Part shown: positions 25,151 through 37,921 of the stretch, one piece after another
How positions within the stretch are numbered: position 1 is the first letter of the stretch
Layout of the letters: each line of letters opens with the position of its first letter
From: Bombus terrestris
Taxonomy: Eukaryota; Arthropoda; Insecta; Hymenoptera; Apidae
Length of the DNA stretch: 64,000 bases
Direction: 5' to 3'
NCBI RefSeq assembly: GCF_910591885.1
Contig: NC_063280.1
Span: forward strand, 3,472,001 to 3,536,000
Translations under genes and position numbers: made by a program
The notes under the pieces: model-generated
Seen by the model: only the letters and a program-made list of their open reading frames with translations
What the model was told of the DNA's origin: nothing
Databases searched by the model: none

Positions 25151-26599
25151 TTGCGACCCGCTTAATTCTATGTGCACAGCTGGTGAACGCCTCAAACGTA
25201 AAGCGTCACCGGACGTAATAACTGTTATTTAAAAGAAATATTTGTATGGCTCCAAAAATATGAGCGGTATCCATATTTTAGTAGCAGCGAATGCGTTAAG
25301 TAAATCTAGACCACCTATTGTACAGATAATCGTAATTATTTATTGTTTATGAATTACGAAGGCGAAGGGCGTTTAAGATTGGCAATTTAAGCGACGAGCA
25401 TAAATTAAGGCAACTCGAACTCGCGGTTAGATTACGCACCTTAAGGGTAGGTTTAATTGCTCCGCGCTCTTCCACTACCTATTCATCTCGATAAAAAAAT
25501 CGTTCCTTTTTGTAAACGATCCAATACATTCCCGACGAGAATGGGACGACCGGGTTGAAGGTTTCGTTGAAGTTGTCCCTCGGCGTTGTTCGTGTTCACG
25601 CACCGCATTTATTGCAGTCATGCAAGCAATTCTGCTTCGACTTTTACGACGCGCTTCGGGTCATTCGATTTAATTTTCCCCAGTAATCAACGGCCGTAAT
25701 CTTCCTTGTCTTTTATCTTCTTGTTCCTTCTTTTCCTTTATATAACCCTTTCTGTTCGAGGTACTAACGTGTTCTCAAAAAAATTGGCATTTAAAAGTCT
25801 CCTGTTTTGTGGCACGAATCTTTTCGAATTTCCTCGCCGATTTCCTAATTCCACTTTCACCAGCAATGCAGGCAAAACGTCTGATCGGCCTCCGTGTGTT
25901 CGCCAATCAAGAGACGAACAATACGAGCCGTTGAACCTCGTAGAAATCCCGGGAGTCGGCTGGCCTAATCGCTCGTCGAACGAGTCGCACGCGAACGATC
26001 GCCTCGTGCTAGAGAAGATCGAGGCGAGCGTCGCCACCGCTGTTCGCGGGTTCAACGCGACGGAGAAACAGTACTCGACTTCCGTCTTCGCGAGTTGAAA
26101 AAGCTGGCTTAATTGTACAAAGGTGAAAGCTAATTAGTAAAATCCAATTAGCCGCTGCATCGCTTTCGCGCGATCTCCAATCCTAAATACGTGGTTCGAT
26201 TTTGGTTCAACCGTTGGTAATTAACGTGACGGGACCTCGTTGACGTTGCAGTTCCGGTTCACCGTGTCATGGTTCTCAAAGATATTTTATTGAGCAAAAA
26301 TTCACAGGGGTCTGAAATCATTTATGAAACGCGAGAGACTAAGGAACGACAGATACAATGGAAAATCTGATAGTACAAATATCAAAATTCATCATTAATG
26401 AATTTATAATAATAAGAAAAGCAATTTCATTATATTATTTACAATTAATGGGATTTTTATATTATCGTATACAATATATAGGTCCCTTATATTTCGAGAT
26501 TTCAAACAGAATAATAACTCCAAAGATTTTAATAACCTCCTAATTATTTGTTAGATATATTTTACTTTCGTTAAGTGTTGCAATACATATTAAGAACGA
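25151..26599. other. No gene recognised
   Basis: A 130-codon + frame at 25706-26098 lies in a CpG-richer patch and is mirrored by a 105-codon minus frame. Neither is recognisable. Confidence 0.45.
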
Positions 26600-26608
26600 G
26601 AAACGTAT

Positions 26609-26830
26609 GTGTATTTACGTCGTAATTTGCATTCATTTATCTCTTCCTCTAACAAGGACGATACAATTCTGACAAACCAATCAAGAACTCTAAGATCCTT
26701 AATAGATGCACCTTGGTATGTTTCCAACGAAACAATACATCGCGACCTTAAGATACCCACAGTTAAAGAAGAAATATCCCAATTCAGTAAGAGATATAAT
26801 ATAAGAGTTAGCAACCACCGAAACCCATAG
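26609..26830 (+). pseudogene. Jockey-clade LINE reverse-transcriptase C-terminal fragment
   Basis: The + frame contains NQSRTLRSLIDAPWYVSNET, then IHRDLKIPTVKEEI, then NHRNP. This is the conserved segment downstream of the reverse-transcriptase domain of jockey/I-type LINEs (Q-LR-I--APWYV-N---H-DL-IPTV-EEI---Y--R---HPNPLA). It ends in two stops just where the family would continue LA---L. It is a dead internal fragment with neither 5' nor 3' end visible, apparently from the same clade as the 3'-end copies at 36245, 59085, 61224 and 62374. Confidence 0.85.
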
Positions 26831-27650
26831 CAATAGCTGCTTCGATCGTTTTCGTTAACATAGGAGTCATCTACTTCCGGTTTGTATACCTGTCGGTGGC
26901 ACGTGTTGCGACGCACGATATCTTCTATGATCCATCGATCGTATCTAATAATTATACGTATGAAAAAAAGCTATCCCCAGCTCGACTTGTCTGTTAACGT
27001 AACGGCCAACTTTTTGCCTGTCTCTACCGATCTCTCCCAGTCGATGGAAGCATCGTGACGATTTTCTTGCAACGTGGCGTGGCGCAACACTTTAACTCCC
27101 TGGTGTCGTCGTTGAAAAACTGTTCGTACTCAAATTATTTCTTCTTGTTGCATCGTCTTTGACCGTAATTTATGGACGCTATCCCTCCATAAGCTCGGTC
27201 ACCGTTTGGGAAATCGTGTCGTTTCTCGATGTTATTTCTGACGCTTTTTGTGAACGCCGTTTATGGGTTTACGTAAGATTGCTGGTCCCAGCAAAGAGAA
27301 GTTTATGTATTTATATTTTAGAAATTTGAAGATGGAAAGAACAGACTCTAATATGCGGAGATGTACAGGACATCTTAGAATTTGATAAGCAAACTTGGTC
27401 ATTATGTTCTATGGATATAATTAAGCAGTTTGTTATATAAACAAATTTAGTATTAAAGATATTTATTATACAAACGATATTATATAAAAACATTAGGTCG
27501 TTTCAAGCTTTATTAAAAGAGTAATAATAAAGATATGATACAGGAGAAGTTACAATAACAAATTTATGGTATTATTATTATTATTATTATGACTATAACT
27601 CTTTAATAAAAATTTAGATACCCTATATTGATATAATATTTCTTCGTTTG
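26831..27650. other. No gene recognised; short ATT microsatellite
   Basis: (ATT)n at 27571-27590. Otherwise AT-rich sequence without recognisable content. Confidence 0.5.
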
Positions 27651-27775
27651 ATTACAAAATATACAAAATGTGGTACATACTTGTTATAAAATTTAATGAC
27701 TGAAACAAATCTCTATGTAAAATTCATCTCTTTAGTTGTATTCACAACGACATAAATTTGCATAAACACAATCCA
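27651..27775 (+). repeat. Dispersed repeat family, copy
   Basis: Shares ACAAAATGT, ACTTGTTAT, ACTGAAAC, AAATCTCTATGTAAA and CTCTTTAGT with 37789-37921 and, more loosely, 44036-44158. All three have the same orientation and length (about 125-130 bp). Class unknown. Confidence 0.5.
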
Positions 27776-28925
27776 TTTGCACGACATACTTATCCTTAGT
27801 TCCTCCTTCTTCTTCCTTTCCTGAATTGTCGAGTGCGTTTATGTTATTCAAAGAGTATGCGGATCTATTAAATGATCATAAAGAGTATCCTTGTGCCTGT
27901 AATAGAATATTCAAACGTTTCTTACTGTTGATTGTGAGATCGAGCATTTGAATACCTGTCAATCCAGACAGGATCGATTTAGAAACGATCGATTTTCTGT
28001 GAAGTCATCTTTGTCTGACATAAAACTGCCCTTCATAATCGTCGTGTTGTCGTGTTCCATATTTTTCTCGTTGCGTAACATTATATTTTTCGAGTACAAG
28101 GTCTTCGCTCAAGGTTTCTGAATATTTCTGATAAATGTTAGTAACTTGTACAATACGTAATCCACGAACCAACAAAATAAAGAATAGTCAGTCTAGTCAT
28201 TCACATTAAAACTCATACCAAACTTTCTATACGCACGTTTATACGATTTTATAATTTATAAATTGAAGAGTTTTCTTAAAAGGGAGCTTTGAAAGATAAA
28301 TATAAGATGTATAAATGCTCAGCGTATTTTCCAATCGAATGGTTAAATTATATTATGAGATTTTTCTTCATCTTGTAAATAAGAATAGAAAAAATTGATT
28401 ATCAATTCAAATGTAGCTAACATTAAAAAAAAAAATGACTGTCATAATCATCGTGTCCCATAATGAAAACTAAGCATAATTTACTCGATTCATTATTTTG
28501 TTGTATGAACCTATTTATCACAAAGCACTACAGTTGTTTCTGTCAGAATAGAGACGACGATGTTCCCGAATTCCTCTGCGAATGCTTCTTGAATTGAATG
28601 CTTCTTGTGAATTTACCGTTTGCTTTTACATTCACGCGTACTCTATTATCCTGTAAGTCGCGCTTTTACACTTTCTCAACGCGTGAAAAGGCGAACCGAA
28701 TATTATGGCAATGACCGAGTATGTAAAATGGCACGACCTTCCTGCGTGCCAACGATAATTAGCTGTTTGAACGCGAAAAGAACTGGCACATTAGTCTATT
28801 ATTCGACCATACTAATTTGCCTGAATGGTGCCACTTATTGTTAGACGACCACTTTCTCTTTCGTATTGCATATCTATGAGCGTGTGCGTTCGTGACTGCT
28901 TTTTGCATCCGTTTCCTTGCACACG
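27776..28925. other. No gene recognised
   Basis: A 75-codon + frame (28620-28844) has no ATG start and no recognisable domain. Nothing else stands out. Confidence 0.45.
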
Positions 28926-28980
28926 AGAATGCGCGACACCTTGAGAAATGGGATACATGGGATACATGAAGGTAAGTTGA
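28926..28980 (+). other. Consensus 5' splice site after an ATG
   Basis: ATGAAG|GTAAGTTGA at 28966-28980 is close to a perfect donor. An ATG at 28948 in a GAAATGG context gives the eight-codon start MGYMGYMK ending exactly in phase 0 at the donor. Candidate acceptors at 29220 and 29393 lead into quick stops, so no downstream coding exon is supported. It may be the first exon of a gene whose body lies elsewhere, or a non-coding RNA exon. Confidence 0.2.
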
Positions 28981-31900
28981 ATTTAATCATGCAATTCGTA
29001 TCAGATAATATGGAACGACGCTGGGAAGGTATAACATCTTAATAATTTATAAACTCAGGATTTAATGCGACCTTCTTCTATATAAAATCGAATCAAGATC
29101 ATTAAAATGGAAGAATTTGTGAAAGTTAATTGCTAATTAAGTTTAATAGAGGAGTGATATATTTAAAAGATCGTCGATCTAGAAATAACTACGAAAAGCA
29201 ATTTGAAAACTGTTTCAGCTCTTTTCTTTAATAGTAGGTTAATTGCACTATGTCTTCTTTGTGAAAACATAAAAGATGCATGTTTCTATTATCAATAATT
29301 GATAAAATACAATCTACGAAAGATGACAAGCACGATCTAGAAAAGGATGGTCATTTCTCTTAAAAAAAAGGTAAGAAAATAATGTTCTTTCAGTTTTCAT
29401 AAATTCGTCTGTGAAAAGAATAATAATTCATTCCCACCGTCTTTATTGTTATTGTTAAATAATTGGGAAATTTTCCTGTTCAATCAAATAGCTGCCCTTT
29501 CCATGGCAGCAACTTTCTAAAACTGATCAAACGGTGGCATTCCATCAATATAGTTGTCAAGAAGTGACAGTTTACACTTACACACAATAAAACTAATTTT
29601 CCTAATAATTGAATGTCGAAGACACGACCAACATCAATAGCCGTACAATAACATCGGCGCAACGTGGCATTATTTTCACACAGTCGAGTGGGCTTTCCAA
29701 ACGATCGACCAACGACTTTCCGTTAATATAATCGCTACGGAGCCAATGTTTCCTCGCAGTCGGAATCATTTTCTAAACAACGAAACGGCGAAGTTTCACC
29801 GTCACGAAACGCCTATACACTGTTCAAATATTTTTCTTAATAACCAGAATGGGAATGATCATGAAAGAAAGAGGAAAAAAGCCAATCGTCTTACGGTACA
29901 TTTACGCATTTCCCTTTCGAGAATTTTAAAACAATCGACGGTAGTAAAAATCGAGACTTTCTTCTCGTCCGGAGGTATGATTATCGATGAAATATTGGCC
30001 TCATCGGCAACATGTGGAGTATAGACAACTGTAGCGTATCTACCTTCACTCGAAGTGAAAAAAAGCACGATAGCAGGAAGAAAGGAAAGAGTCAACGTCA
30101 AAGACGCGTTCGAATATCATAAGGATCAGAATAGAGTGAAACGTCAGCGGGAATATATCATTCAGTCATCGTGGATCGCAGACACCAGCGAGGATACGAT
30201 TAATCATCAACAGCTTCGCTCGCAAAACGTAGTCACAGTTATTTGCAAATATAATCTTATTAACCTTTGAGCCGAACAATTCGAAGCGTCCCGTCAGATT
30301 CTGCGCGAACCTGCGTGTATCAATTAATCAGGCCCGAGTTTGAGAAACTATCGAACGAATATATCTCGTTTTTTTCTTTCTATAGTGCCCTTATGGATCA
30401 ACGTTAGTTATATAATGAATCGTGGTGAGTATCGTATCTCTGTCAAATAATACATGGGCATGGAACATTAAGTTAATAGTAGATGAATATATTCGATCGG
30501 ATGGGACAAGTCGCAGGCGAATATAGTTGTGTAGAATGGATAGTCTGAAAGGTGAAATCGTGGTAAGAACAGATGCTCGTGAATGTAACACGATTTGTCA
30601 TAAACTTGTTGCACTTTCGGTAATTTAATATCGTTACGAATAATTGATTGGACGTCTTTCTAATGAAATTGCGCGTAACATGTTACTCGACGTATCTGAT
30701 ATTCCCTTTTTATAATCATTTCTACGTCTTATTGCTGTGTTTTTAAAGTACGTTAAAAATACATTTTTTTGATAGGTCGCGAATGATTCTTATAATTCGC
30801 CCTCCAGGAACACGTTCTCCAATCTTTAAGGAAATGTTAACTTGTAGAAATTATACAGAGGAATTATTTCCTAATAGAATTATTTCGATCGAGTTATACA
30901 ACACACCATTACTTTCCACATTAACATTGATTCTCTTAACGTTAGAGCTGGTATAGCGCAGTAATCAAAATAAGTAATACGTAATTCACAGAAACATGAA
31001 GTCTAATATTAGATCAGAAATTTTATAGGTTTATAATGATTTACTTTTTGGAAATTTCAACGATTTTTTATCTTTGTTAAACGCTTTTGTATATCATACA
31101 TTTTACTACTGCTATAAGTATTATATTTTATTCCTTAGTAGTAATTTTGAATAATATATAATACAAAGGAATAAAAAAAAAATAGTTCAAACAAATTATT
31201 CAGTTTGATAAAAGCTATCCAAATAACGAACAATTAATACCCCCTTTTGTTTGAGAAATCTAGAAGGCCCCGCTGTTTCCCTCTAACAATCCATCCAAAA
31301 ATGAGCTGCAAAAAAGAAAGCAAAAATGAAATCGATATCTTGGTTAATTTCTGAGAGAACAGCTTGTAACATTTTATTTATGCTATCTTGTATAATATGC
31401 ATTGCAGTGCTACGATCTATTACGATATCGATCCACGTTTGAAGCTCAAATCTGCGGAAATGAAAACGAATTCAGGCTCAGTACTCGAATTTTTTATTGA
31501 ACGAAAACAAAGTCGTTCCGTCGAAACGATCACGATCGTTCCCACGCAATTGGAATCGCGTAACGAAAACGTCGGTGGTTGTTGAACGAGACGATCGTCG
31601 CGACGATACGAACGAGCTGGTTACCCCATGCAGGAAGTTCAAGGTGGAACTGGAAGTTGTCTCGAACGCGGAGGTCGCTAAAGCACGTCGTAAAAGCGGC
31701 GCTCGTAAAGTGACTTTGTCAACCGTGCTCCCGGGGCATCGTCCCGTCGTCTCCGCCTTCCTCTTCCGTCCCCATGGAATCTCAGCGGCTGGTCTGGGAT
31801 CTTTACGCGAGGTTTAACACGCGCTGCGGCGAACGTACACCTTCGTAACGCTCGAGGAACGCCGGCCACGTAAATGAATGGAACCCGTTCACACAGAAGG

Positions 31901-33912
31901 AGGAAGAGAGGCCGGAGAATGAGAAGGAAAGATACCAATGCCAAGGTTGCTTGTAATTACGTTCACGCAACTGAAATCACGCGTCTCGAACCCTGATCAC
32001 CGTGTTTTCCTTATCTTCGGGATCTTCGTTTACGCGAGATGTTGCCTCCGTGGATCGATTGATTGGTGGTTGCGAAGATTGAAACGATATGGAGACCAAC
32101 GAGATGAAGATTTAGCTTAAAATGTTCTTTTTTGGATTTTCTTGATTTTTTAACGAGGATACGTGTTTGTATGTTTACAGTTTTGCGTACTTTTTTCTTT
32201 GTCTCTTCGTTTCGCAATATAGATATGTACATATGTATTATTATATACATATCATTTTGTTTATTCGTGTACGATACGTACAATAATATACGTTATACAT
32301 TAATACATTGTATATATATTACTAGATACATTTACTCTTTAAATATATATAATTTATTTATAATTTAAAAATATCATTGCATGCATTAAAGTCAGAATTA
32401 AATCAAATTGCATTAAAATCAGAAATTAAATTCTTCTATCTGATCGGTCGGTTAATCTGACTTTATAAGTCAAGAATGAAGTAATCTGAAGATGGAGGAC
32501 TTCTCTAGCCAGTTTTATTACTAGATATCGATTTTTAAAAATTAATCGAATCGTCCCATGATATCCTGTAATATTATACATAACTATGACGATTATGAAG
32601 AATAAAATCATTGCAGTAAGAATTTCGTAATTAAACACTCCTTTTCCAAACGACTATTTTAATCAGTGCCACTTAAGAGAAGGTGCATTTAAATTTTATA
32701 ATTATACCCTTTCACTTATACTAGAAAAAGGTGACGTTAGAAAATAGATTCACCGACACCACTTAACATTTTTCACCTTCAACTAAACATGAGTTATTGA
32801 TACTTAGACCTATTCTGTATTTACTGCTAATGGAAACGATGTACCGATATAAAAAAATCACCAGGAAACATTTTATACGTTAGGCAATAGACTCTCCTCG
32901 AGCTTGATATTCGTTAAAACGAATATCACCTGGTAGAATGTTGAAAAACGATTAATCAGTTCACGATCGCGCTACTAAAGATTGCGGAAGACATATATCT
33001 CGCAACACGCAATAAAAGTAGTGGAAATATTCGCGATAACATCTTAAGGAAAAAAGGAGAGACACCGGAGTTGGTTCGCTCGAGAAATTCCATTTCAGTG
33101 GTTCGCCGCGGTTTTTAATCGGCAGTAGGTCAGAAATGCACGCTGTAGCAGAAATTAATAATCGTGTGTTTGTCGCGATATATCCGCGTTCCACGCCGCT
33201 TTCTATGCATCCTTTTATCTAATTGCAAGATAGTTGAAAAGGCCGAGATTGGCGAAGGATTCTTTGGCCTCAGAATCCTTCGTACTGTTTAATAGGACGA
33301 AGGTGAATTCTAACCAGGTAGTAAAGCCGATTCCAATTATCGTCTGATAAATCAAGAGCCGCGTTTAGCGTCATTAATGGTTGCTTTTTCACGCTTGATA
33401 TCATTAGCATACAGTCGTTGAACGGGAAGAGAGAAAGGCGATCAGCTTCGGAAGAGCGGGTTTTTTTTACCAGCTAGCCATAAATCAACATTATTTTCGC
33501 AATTATACGTTGCTTGTCAAATTAATTCGTCGTCACCGCTTTCTCCATACCACTGCACCGGAAGCAAGCTCACGTCGCAACCCGGAACGACCTTGACTCC
33601 AACCGATTACTCGTAGGATAATTAATGGGTTACAGTTACAGTATTCTGACAGTTTCAACAAATTGATTTTTCCTTTTAACTTTTTGAAATTCCGTAGAAA
33701 CGAGGTGCGTACGATACGATATAGTATTAAATGGATTTATCAATATTCAACCCCTCGGCGAAATTATACAGATGATGAATTCATGAGAAATTTATTAGAA
33801 ATTCTTTGACATATTTCTCGAAATTAGTTCCGACCTCAGGTTCAGCTTCGCAAAGTGCATATATTTGCATGAACATTTGGAAGAATATTTTGTACAATCT
33901 GTTCCATAATGT
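28981..33912. other. No gene recognised
   Basis: One + frame is open from about 29645 to 30270 apart from a single TAG at 30022-30024. Another starts with ATG at 31397 and runs 62 codons to 31585. Both look fairly protein-like but match nothing I know and are within chance expectation. A CpG-rich block lies at 31540-31900, and TA-rich sequence with short runs lies at 32210-32370. Confidence 0.4.
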
Positions 33913-34123
33913 TAGGTTGTCCGAAAAGTTTCTTTCGTTTTATGAGGAAATAATAGACGCACAACGTCTTTTGCTTTATATTATTTTGTCGAATTATGTA
34001 CGATCCATTTTGTTCTGTTGAGATAAACACCGCAACATTTCACAGACTTCGTTTCACGTTTGTATGAAGGCGCACTGTTGTAAAAAACACGTTTGCGAAA
34101 GAAGACACTTTCCGAACAACCTA
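33913..34123 (+). mobile_element. Mariner MITE (copy 3)
   Basis: TTAGGTTGTCCGAAAAG at the left and its inverse at the right (CTTTCCGAACAACCTAA) sit at TA borders. It is 211 bp, aligning over its full length with copies 2 and 4. No coding capacity. Confidence 0.85.
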
Positions 34124-34175
34124 ATAGCTTAGGATTTTTCTCATTATTTGATCTGATAGAAATGTGCAGTGGACT

Positions 34176-34609
34176 TGTGTAGGATGGTTGATCGTGATTT
34201 TTATTAGACAAGATTGCTCGTTGTCGTCAAGCATATTTAAAATGTTAAATAAATAAATACAGTTAATGTTCGCAAAGACACTCGTACTAACGGATTCGCT
34301 AAGACAGCGTATAAGTCGCAAAATAAGATCGCTAATTAGATCGCCGATAACTCGTTGATAACTGATCGATACTCGTAGATACTCTGATATTGATTCGCGC
34401 GACAAACTGATAACTGATAGATAACTAATAGATAACTGAACTCCTTACGATCACGTCCGTTTATTTATACTGGTCGGGAGAGAGCCGGAAAATTCGAATT
34501 CGTCTACGTTTGACGGTTGCACGTAGCGGCGACATTGTTTTGTCCGGAGTTTATTTATTATTACATTATGTGTGTTCTAACGATATTGCTGCTCCGAGGC
34601 AAAACAACA
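34176..34609 (-). repeat. Possible solo LTR
   Basis: Read on the minus strand, the segment has a TATA box (GTATAAATAA, about 34461-34470), a run of GTTATC/GATAACT-type short repeats over 34330-34440, and an AATAAA polyadenylation signal near 34200, about 265 bases after the TATA box. This promoter-to-polyA order in under 500 bp is LTR-like. TG...CA ends at 34609 and 34176 are possible, but no target duplication was found and no internal retrotransposon sequence adjoins. It abuts mariner MITE copy 3. Confidence 0.3.
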
Positions 34610-35169
34610 TGATTTGAATTGTCCTCTAGCTCATGTGCTGCTACAAGTGTTTAATGTTAATTTTTTCAGACAGCACAGTGTCGGTCTTCTTCTTAATCTT
34701 TAATCGAATATTATGGATAATATTCTGTGTGAGAAATAGCCGGGCCGAAAGTTGCGTATTCAACGTACCATGTATTATTACAACCCTTATTACAAAGGAA
34801 CGACAGCGACTTGTCGCTGCCTTATCCGGTTTCTATGTTCTACAGGTGGTTCGTTTACCTGCTTTCTACGCAAATGCTCAGACTACGGATTACCTAAAAT
34901 TTTACACCTTGGTCTGTGGCTTCGTGTGAAACGTAGTTCAGTAATTCGTCGCAGGAAATGGACGGCGAGCCGAAGTTCCGCCCTTGCGAACTGTGAAATC
35001 TTCCTCCCTCGCGTTGATGCGTGAAAAGATTAAAAGTCGTTCGAGCTATTCGTTGGCATGGATCTTGGATCTGGAATCCAAAGTGGTTCGAATATTTAGA
35101 ACCGTGCGAAACTAGTTTTCCCATGAAAAATTAAGTAGAGCGAAGTCGATTGGAAATTAAGCCAGAGGC
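34610..35169. other. No gene recognised
   Basis: A strong acceptor-like site (TTAATTTTTTCAG) at 34669 lies inside a 98-codon + frame (34633-34929) with a hydrophobic stretch. No partner donor or family was recognised. Confidence 0.4.
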
Positions 35170-35630
35170 ATGACGGAATAAGTTTGAAATGTCTAAACAT
35201 TTGAAATCTTTGACCTAAAAGTAAAATGTTAATAATCTAAATTTCCAAGCTTTTAAAATTCCAATTTTGTAATTTTTCAACTTTCAAGTTCATGAATTCC
35301 TATGCTTTGATACTTTCAATTCTTCGAATCTTGAGAATTTGAAATTTACAAATTTTGTATAATCTAAACCTGTGAACTTCCAAACACCTAAATTTTCAAA
35401 TAAAAAAATTGAAATATTCTCAAACTTTTAATTTTCAGATTGTCGATAATTTCAATCCCCAAGGGTTCAAAATTTTAACTTTCCAAACTTTCGAACTTGG
35501 AATTCTCAAGTTCTCAAATTTAAATACATTCCCAAATTTTTTCTCCGCTTTTAAATTTCTAAATATCCAAATTTTCAAGCATTCGCATTTGCAAACTTTC
35601 AAACTTCCGATTCTTAGATCTTAGTCGCGC
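35170..35630. repeat. Degenerate TTTCAAACTT-type repeat
   Basis: About 460 bases of imperfect units such as TTTCAAACTT, AATTTCCAAG and TTTTCAAAT, recurring every 10-20 bases, strongly C/T-biased on the + strand. It matches the texture at 1-450. Decayed simple repeat or satellite. Confidence 0.6.
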
Positions 35631-36232
35631 CTTCCGATTCGTCTCGAACTGGCGCATGAGATAAAAATGACAATATTTTGCAGCTGTATATACCAACAGC
35701 AAATACATTTACGTACCGCTTCCTTTAAAGTTTGTGTGATGTGCACGTATCGCGGGACAGGATTCTTGAACGACCCGGTACACGCGTACACGCGCTTGTG
35801 AATGTTCTTATCGAGGGAAATCGTGAATGGGGGATGATGGCGAGATTGCCGCAGTCGCACAGTGAGTGGTGCATTCTCCGGCACGTAGATAAATCTGTTC
35901 TTTCTCAGACTGAGTCACGAGTTCTTCGTTTAATTCAGAATGTAAGGGGGCATCTTCAAAACAATGTAGCATTCAACCAGAGTCAGGATACGTTTAATGA
36001 AATTCTACTTGTATACGGGACAGGATATACGTACTAGATGCATGCGTTTCTACAGAACGATACAAAAGCAACCTGCTAATCCCAAGGAAGATTGCATCTG
36101 CAATTAAGTAAGCAGAAGGAGTTCATTGACGCTTATCTCATCTAAGTCACACAGCTAATGCTCGAAGAAAGTATCAGAGGTCTCGCGTATATGTTCTTTA
36201 TACAAATTTCCGACATAATAATGAACAATACC
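35631..36232. other. No gene recognised
   Basis: Frames at 35621-35884 (minus) and 35732-36037 (+) overlap; neither is recognisable. Confidence 0.45.
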
Positions 36233-36531
36233 AGAACATGTAATTTTTTTATTATTTAATTTGTACTTTACAATTTGTCCAGCCGGACATTCGGTAAATT
36301 TTTCTAGTTTTACTGCTAAACAACATGTAGATGGCTACCCCCAGCGGGACACAATCTTCGAGTTTGTCTATTTTATTTTTTTAATGAGGTCAATGGGATG
36401 TTTTCTCTTTGGTCTTCTTTTTATGGGAGTTTTTCCTCGCTTTAGCAGGTTTGGATGTGTTGCCGTTCTTTCTTTGTATTTTTTGCGTACCTGCCGATTT
36501 CTTCTTTGACCATTGGTATAGAACATGTAAT
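36233..36531 (-). mobile_element. 5'-truncated jockey-clade LINE with 12-bp target duplications
   Basis: The insertion (36245-36519, minus strand) lies between two perfect copies of AGAACATGTAAT (36233-36244 and 36520-36531). Its 3' end is A-rich, seen as T-rich on the + strand at 36244-36250. It encodes the extreme C-terminus of the reverse-transcriptase ORF: IPMVKEEIGRY, then after a frameshift KKYKERTATHPN, then RRPKRKHPIDLIKKIK and a stop. A 3' UTR shared with the copies at 59085, 61224 and 62374 follows (box CCCGCTGGGGGTAGCCA). Perfect target duplications with a frameshifted body show insertion by target-primed reverse transcription. Confidence 0.9.
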
Positions 36532-37788
36532 GAATTCGTCTTTTGATGCTACATTTTGAGGAATATCATGAAGATTTTTGATAATATTTGCGATGTATGA
36601 ACATATAATAAATAATTATATAAACGTGACTTATAATTATACCATTTAATAACAGCAACGTGGAACAATGGGTTTGTATGTATTTAGTAAAGGAATTGTT
36701 TGTTAGTATACGCATCCGATTTCAATCATATGACGTAACAGAAGTTGTTACAATCCAGTTTAATTCTTTTCTTTAAGAAACTTTTTAAAAACAAAATTGA
36801 CATATTATATAACTCTGCCTCATTTATTAATTATGTATTACACATAAATACCATGGTCGCTAGTATCATAACGAATACTGGCTTTTAAATAAATACATAA
36901 ATACATAGAAAAACAATTTTCCAATATTTCTCCAATTCTATACATTAAATAATGGAAGTAGGTAATACAATCCAAGAATCTTCCTTTCCAATAACTTTCC
37001 ATAATTTCTTCAAGAAATACCTTAATTCTTAAGACCACCATCGAAGCATTCAATCCACGTTGGCATTACCATTACCTTTTCATTAAGAAGTCTCCGATCT
37101 TGAAGAAAGCAATGTAAGAGTTCCTTAATATTCATTAGGAACGCTCTGTTCATTCCAGCTTCGATCTGTTGCTCGTTCTTAAATCCCCACGAAGCTTCGA
37201 ATCATACAATATACATTTTTGAATCGGCCTGTAGGTTTCGCCGTACTATAGAACGCGCGACATGAAATTTCCACGGCGGCGTTCCCATGTGGCGCGAGGG
37301 TTCATCGGGATGTCACATCAAGAGACGTCCGAGACCGTGAGATTTCGTGTGGCCGAAGAATGGGCCGGATTTCATCGCGAGCCAAGAACCGTGGAAACGG
37401 TCGAAACGTCGTTTTGAGTAACGAGACGATACACCGCAAGTGCCGTACAGGCCGCGAAGTAAACGATGCACGTCCGATAAATCCCGCTAATGCCGGCGAT
37501 TAATCTCGGACGCGACCTGGCCATCCTGTCTTCCGGAATGGATACCAGTGTCACGAGAGTACGTTTCTTTTTTCGTACCTAGGCCAACTGACTTTCCACA
37601 CTTTGTCTTGTGTAATCCGCGATGTAATCGTTCAGCTATCTTTGCAACTTTAGACTGCAGATATGTTTATGATGGTTTTATTGAAGACATAAATTTGGAA
37701 TTTTCATAAAACTTGGTTTTTCACTGGCTATTAGATGTTACTGTTAAATGATTATCAGATATTAGCAGCGTAAAAAATGCATAGAATA
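36532..37788. other. No gene recognised
   Basis: A CpG-richer patch at 37230-37560 contains a 60-codon minus frame with a hydrophobic stretch; no family is recognised. Confidence 0.45.
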
Positions 37789-37921
37789 CACGTAATATAC
37801 AAAAATAATACATAAAATGTCCAAAATAAGACACTTGTTATCTTAACGAGCCAATCAAATCTCTATGTAAATTCTATTTCTTTAGTGTCACTCATAAAAA
37901 TGTATGAAATTACATAAACAT
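37789..37921 (+). repeat. Dispersed repeat family, copy
   Basis: Best copy of the family: ACATAAAATGTCC, CACTTGTTATC, CAAATCTCTATGTAAATTC, TTTCTTTAGT and CTCATAAAAATGT, in the same order as at 27651. Class unknown. Confidence 0.5.

Noticed and set aside
25706..26098. 130-codon + frame mirrored by a 105-codon minus frame
   Set aside because: Mirror-open frames in GC-rich DNA; no domain, start context or splice sites.
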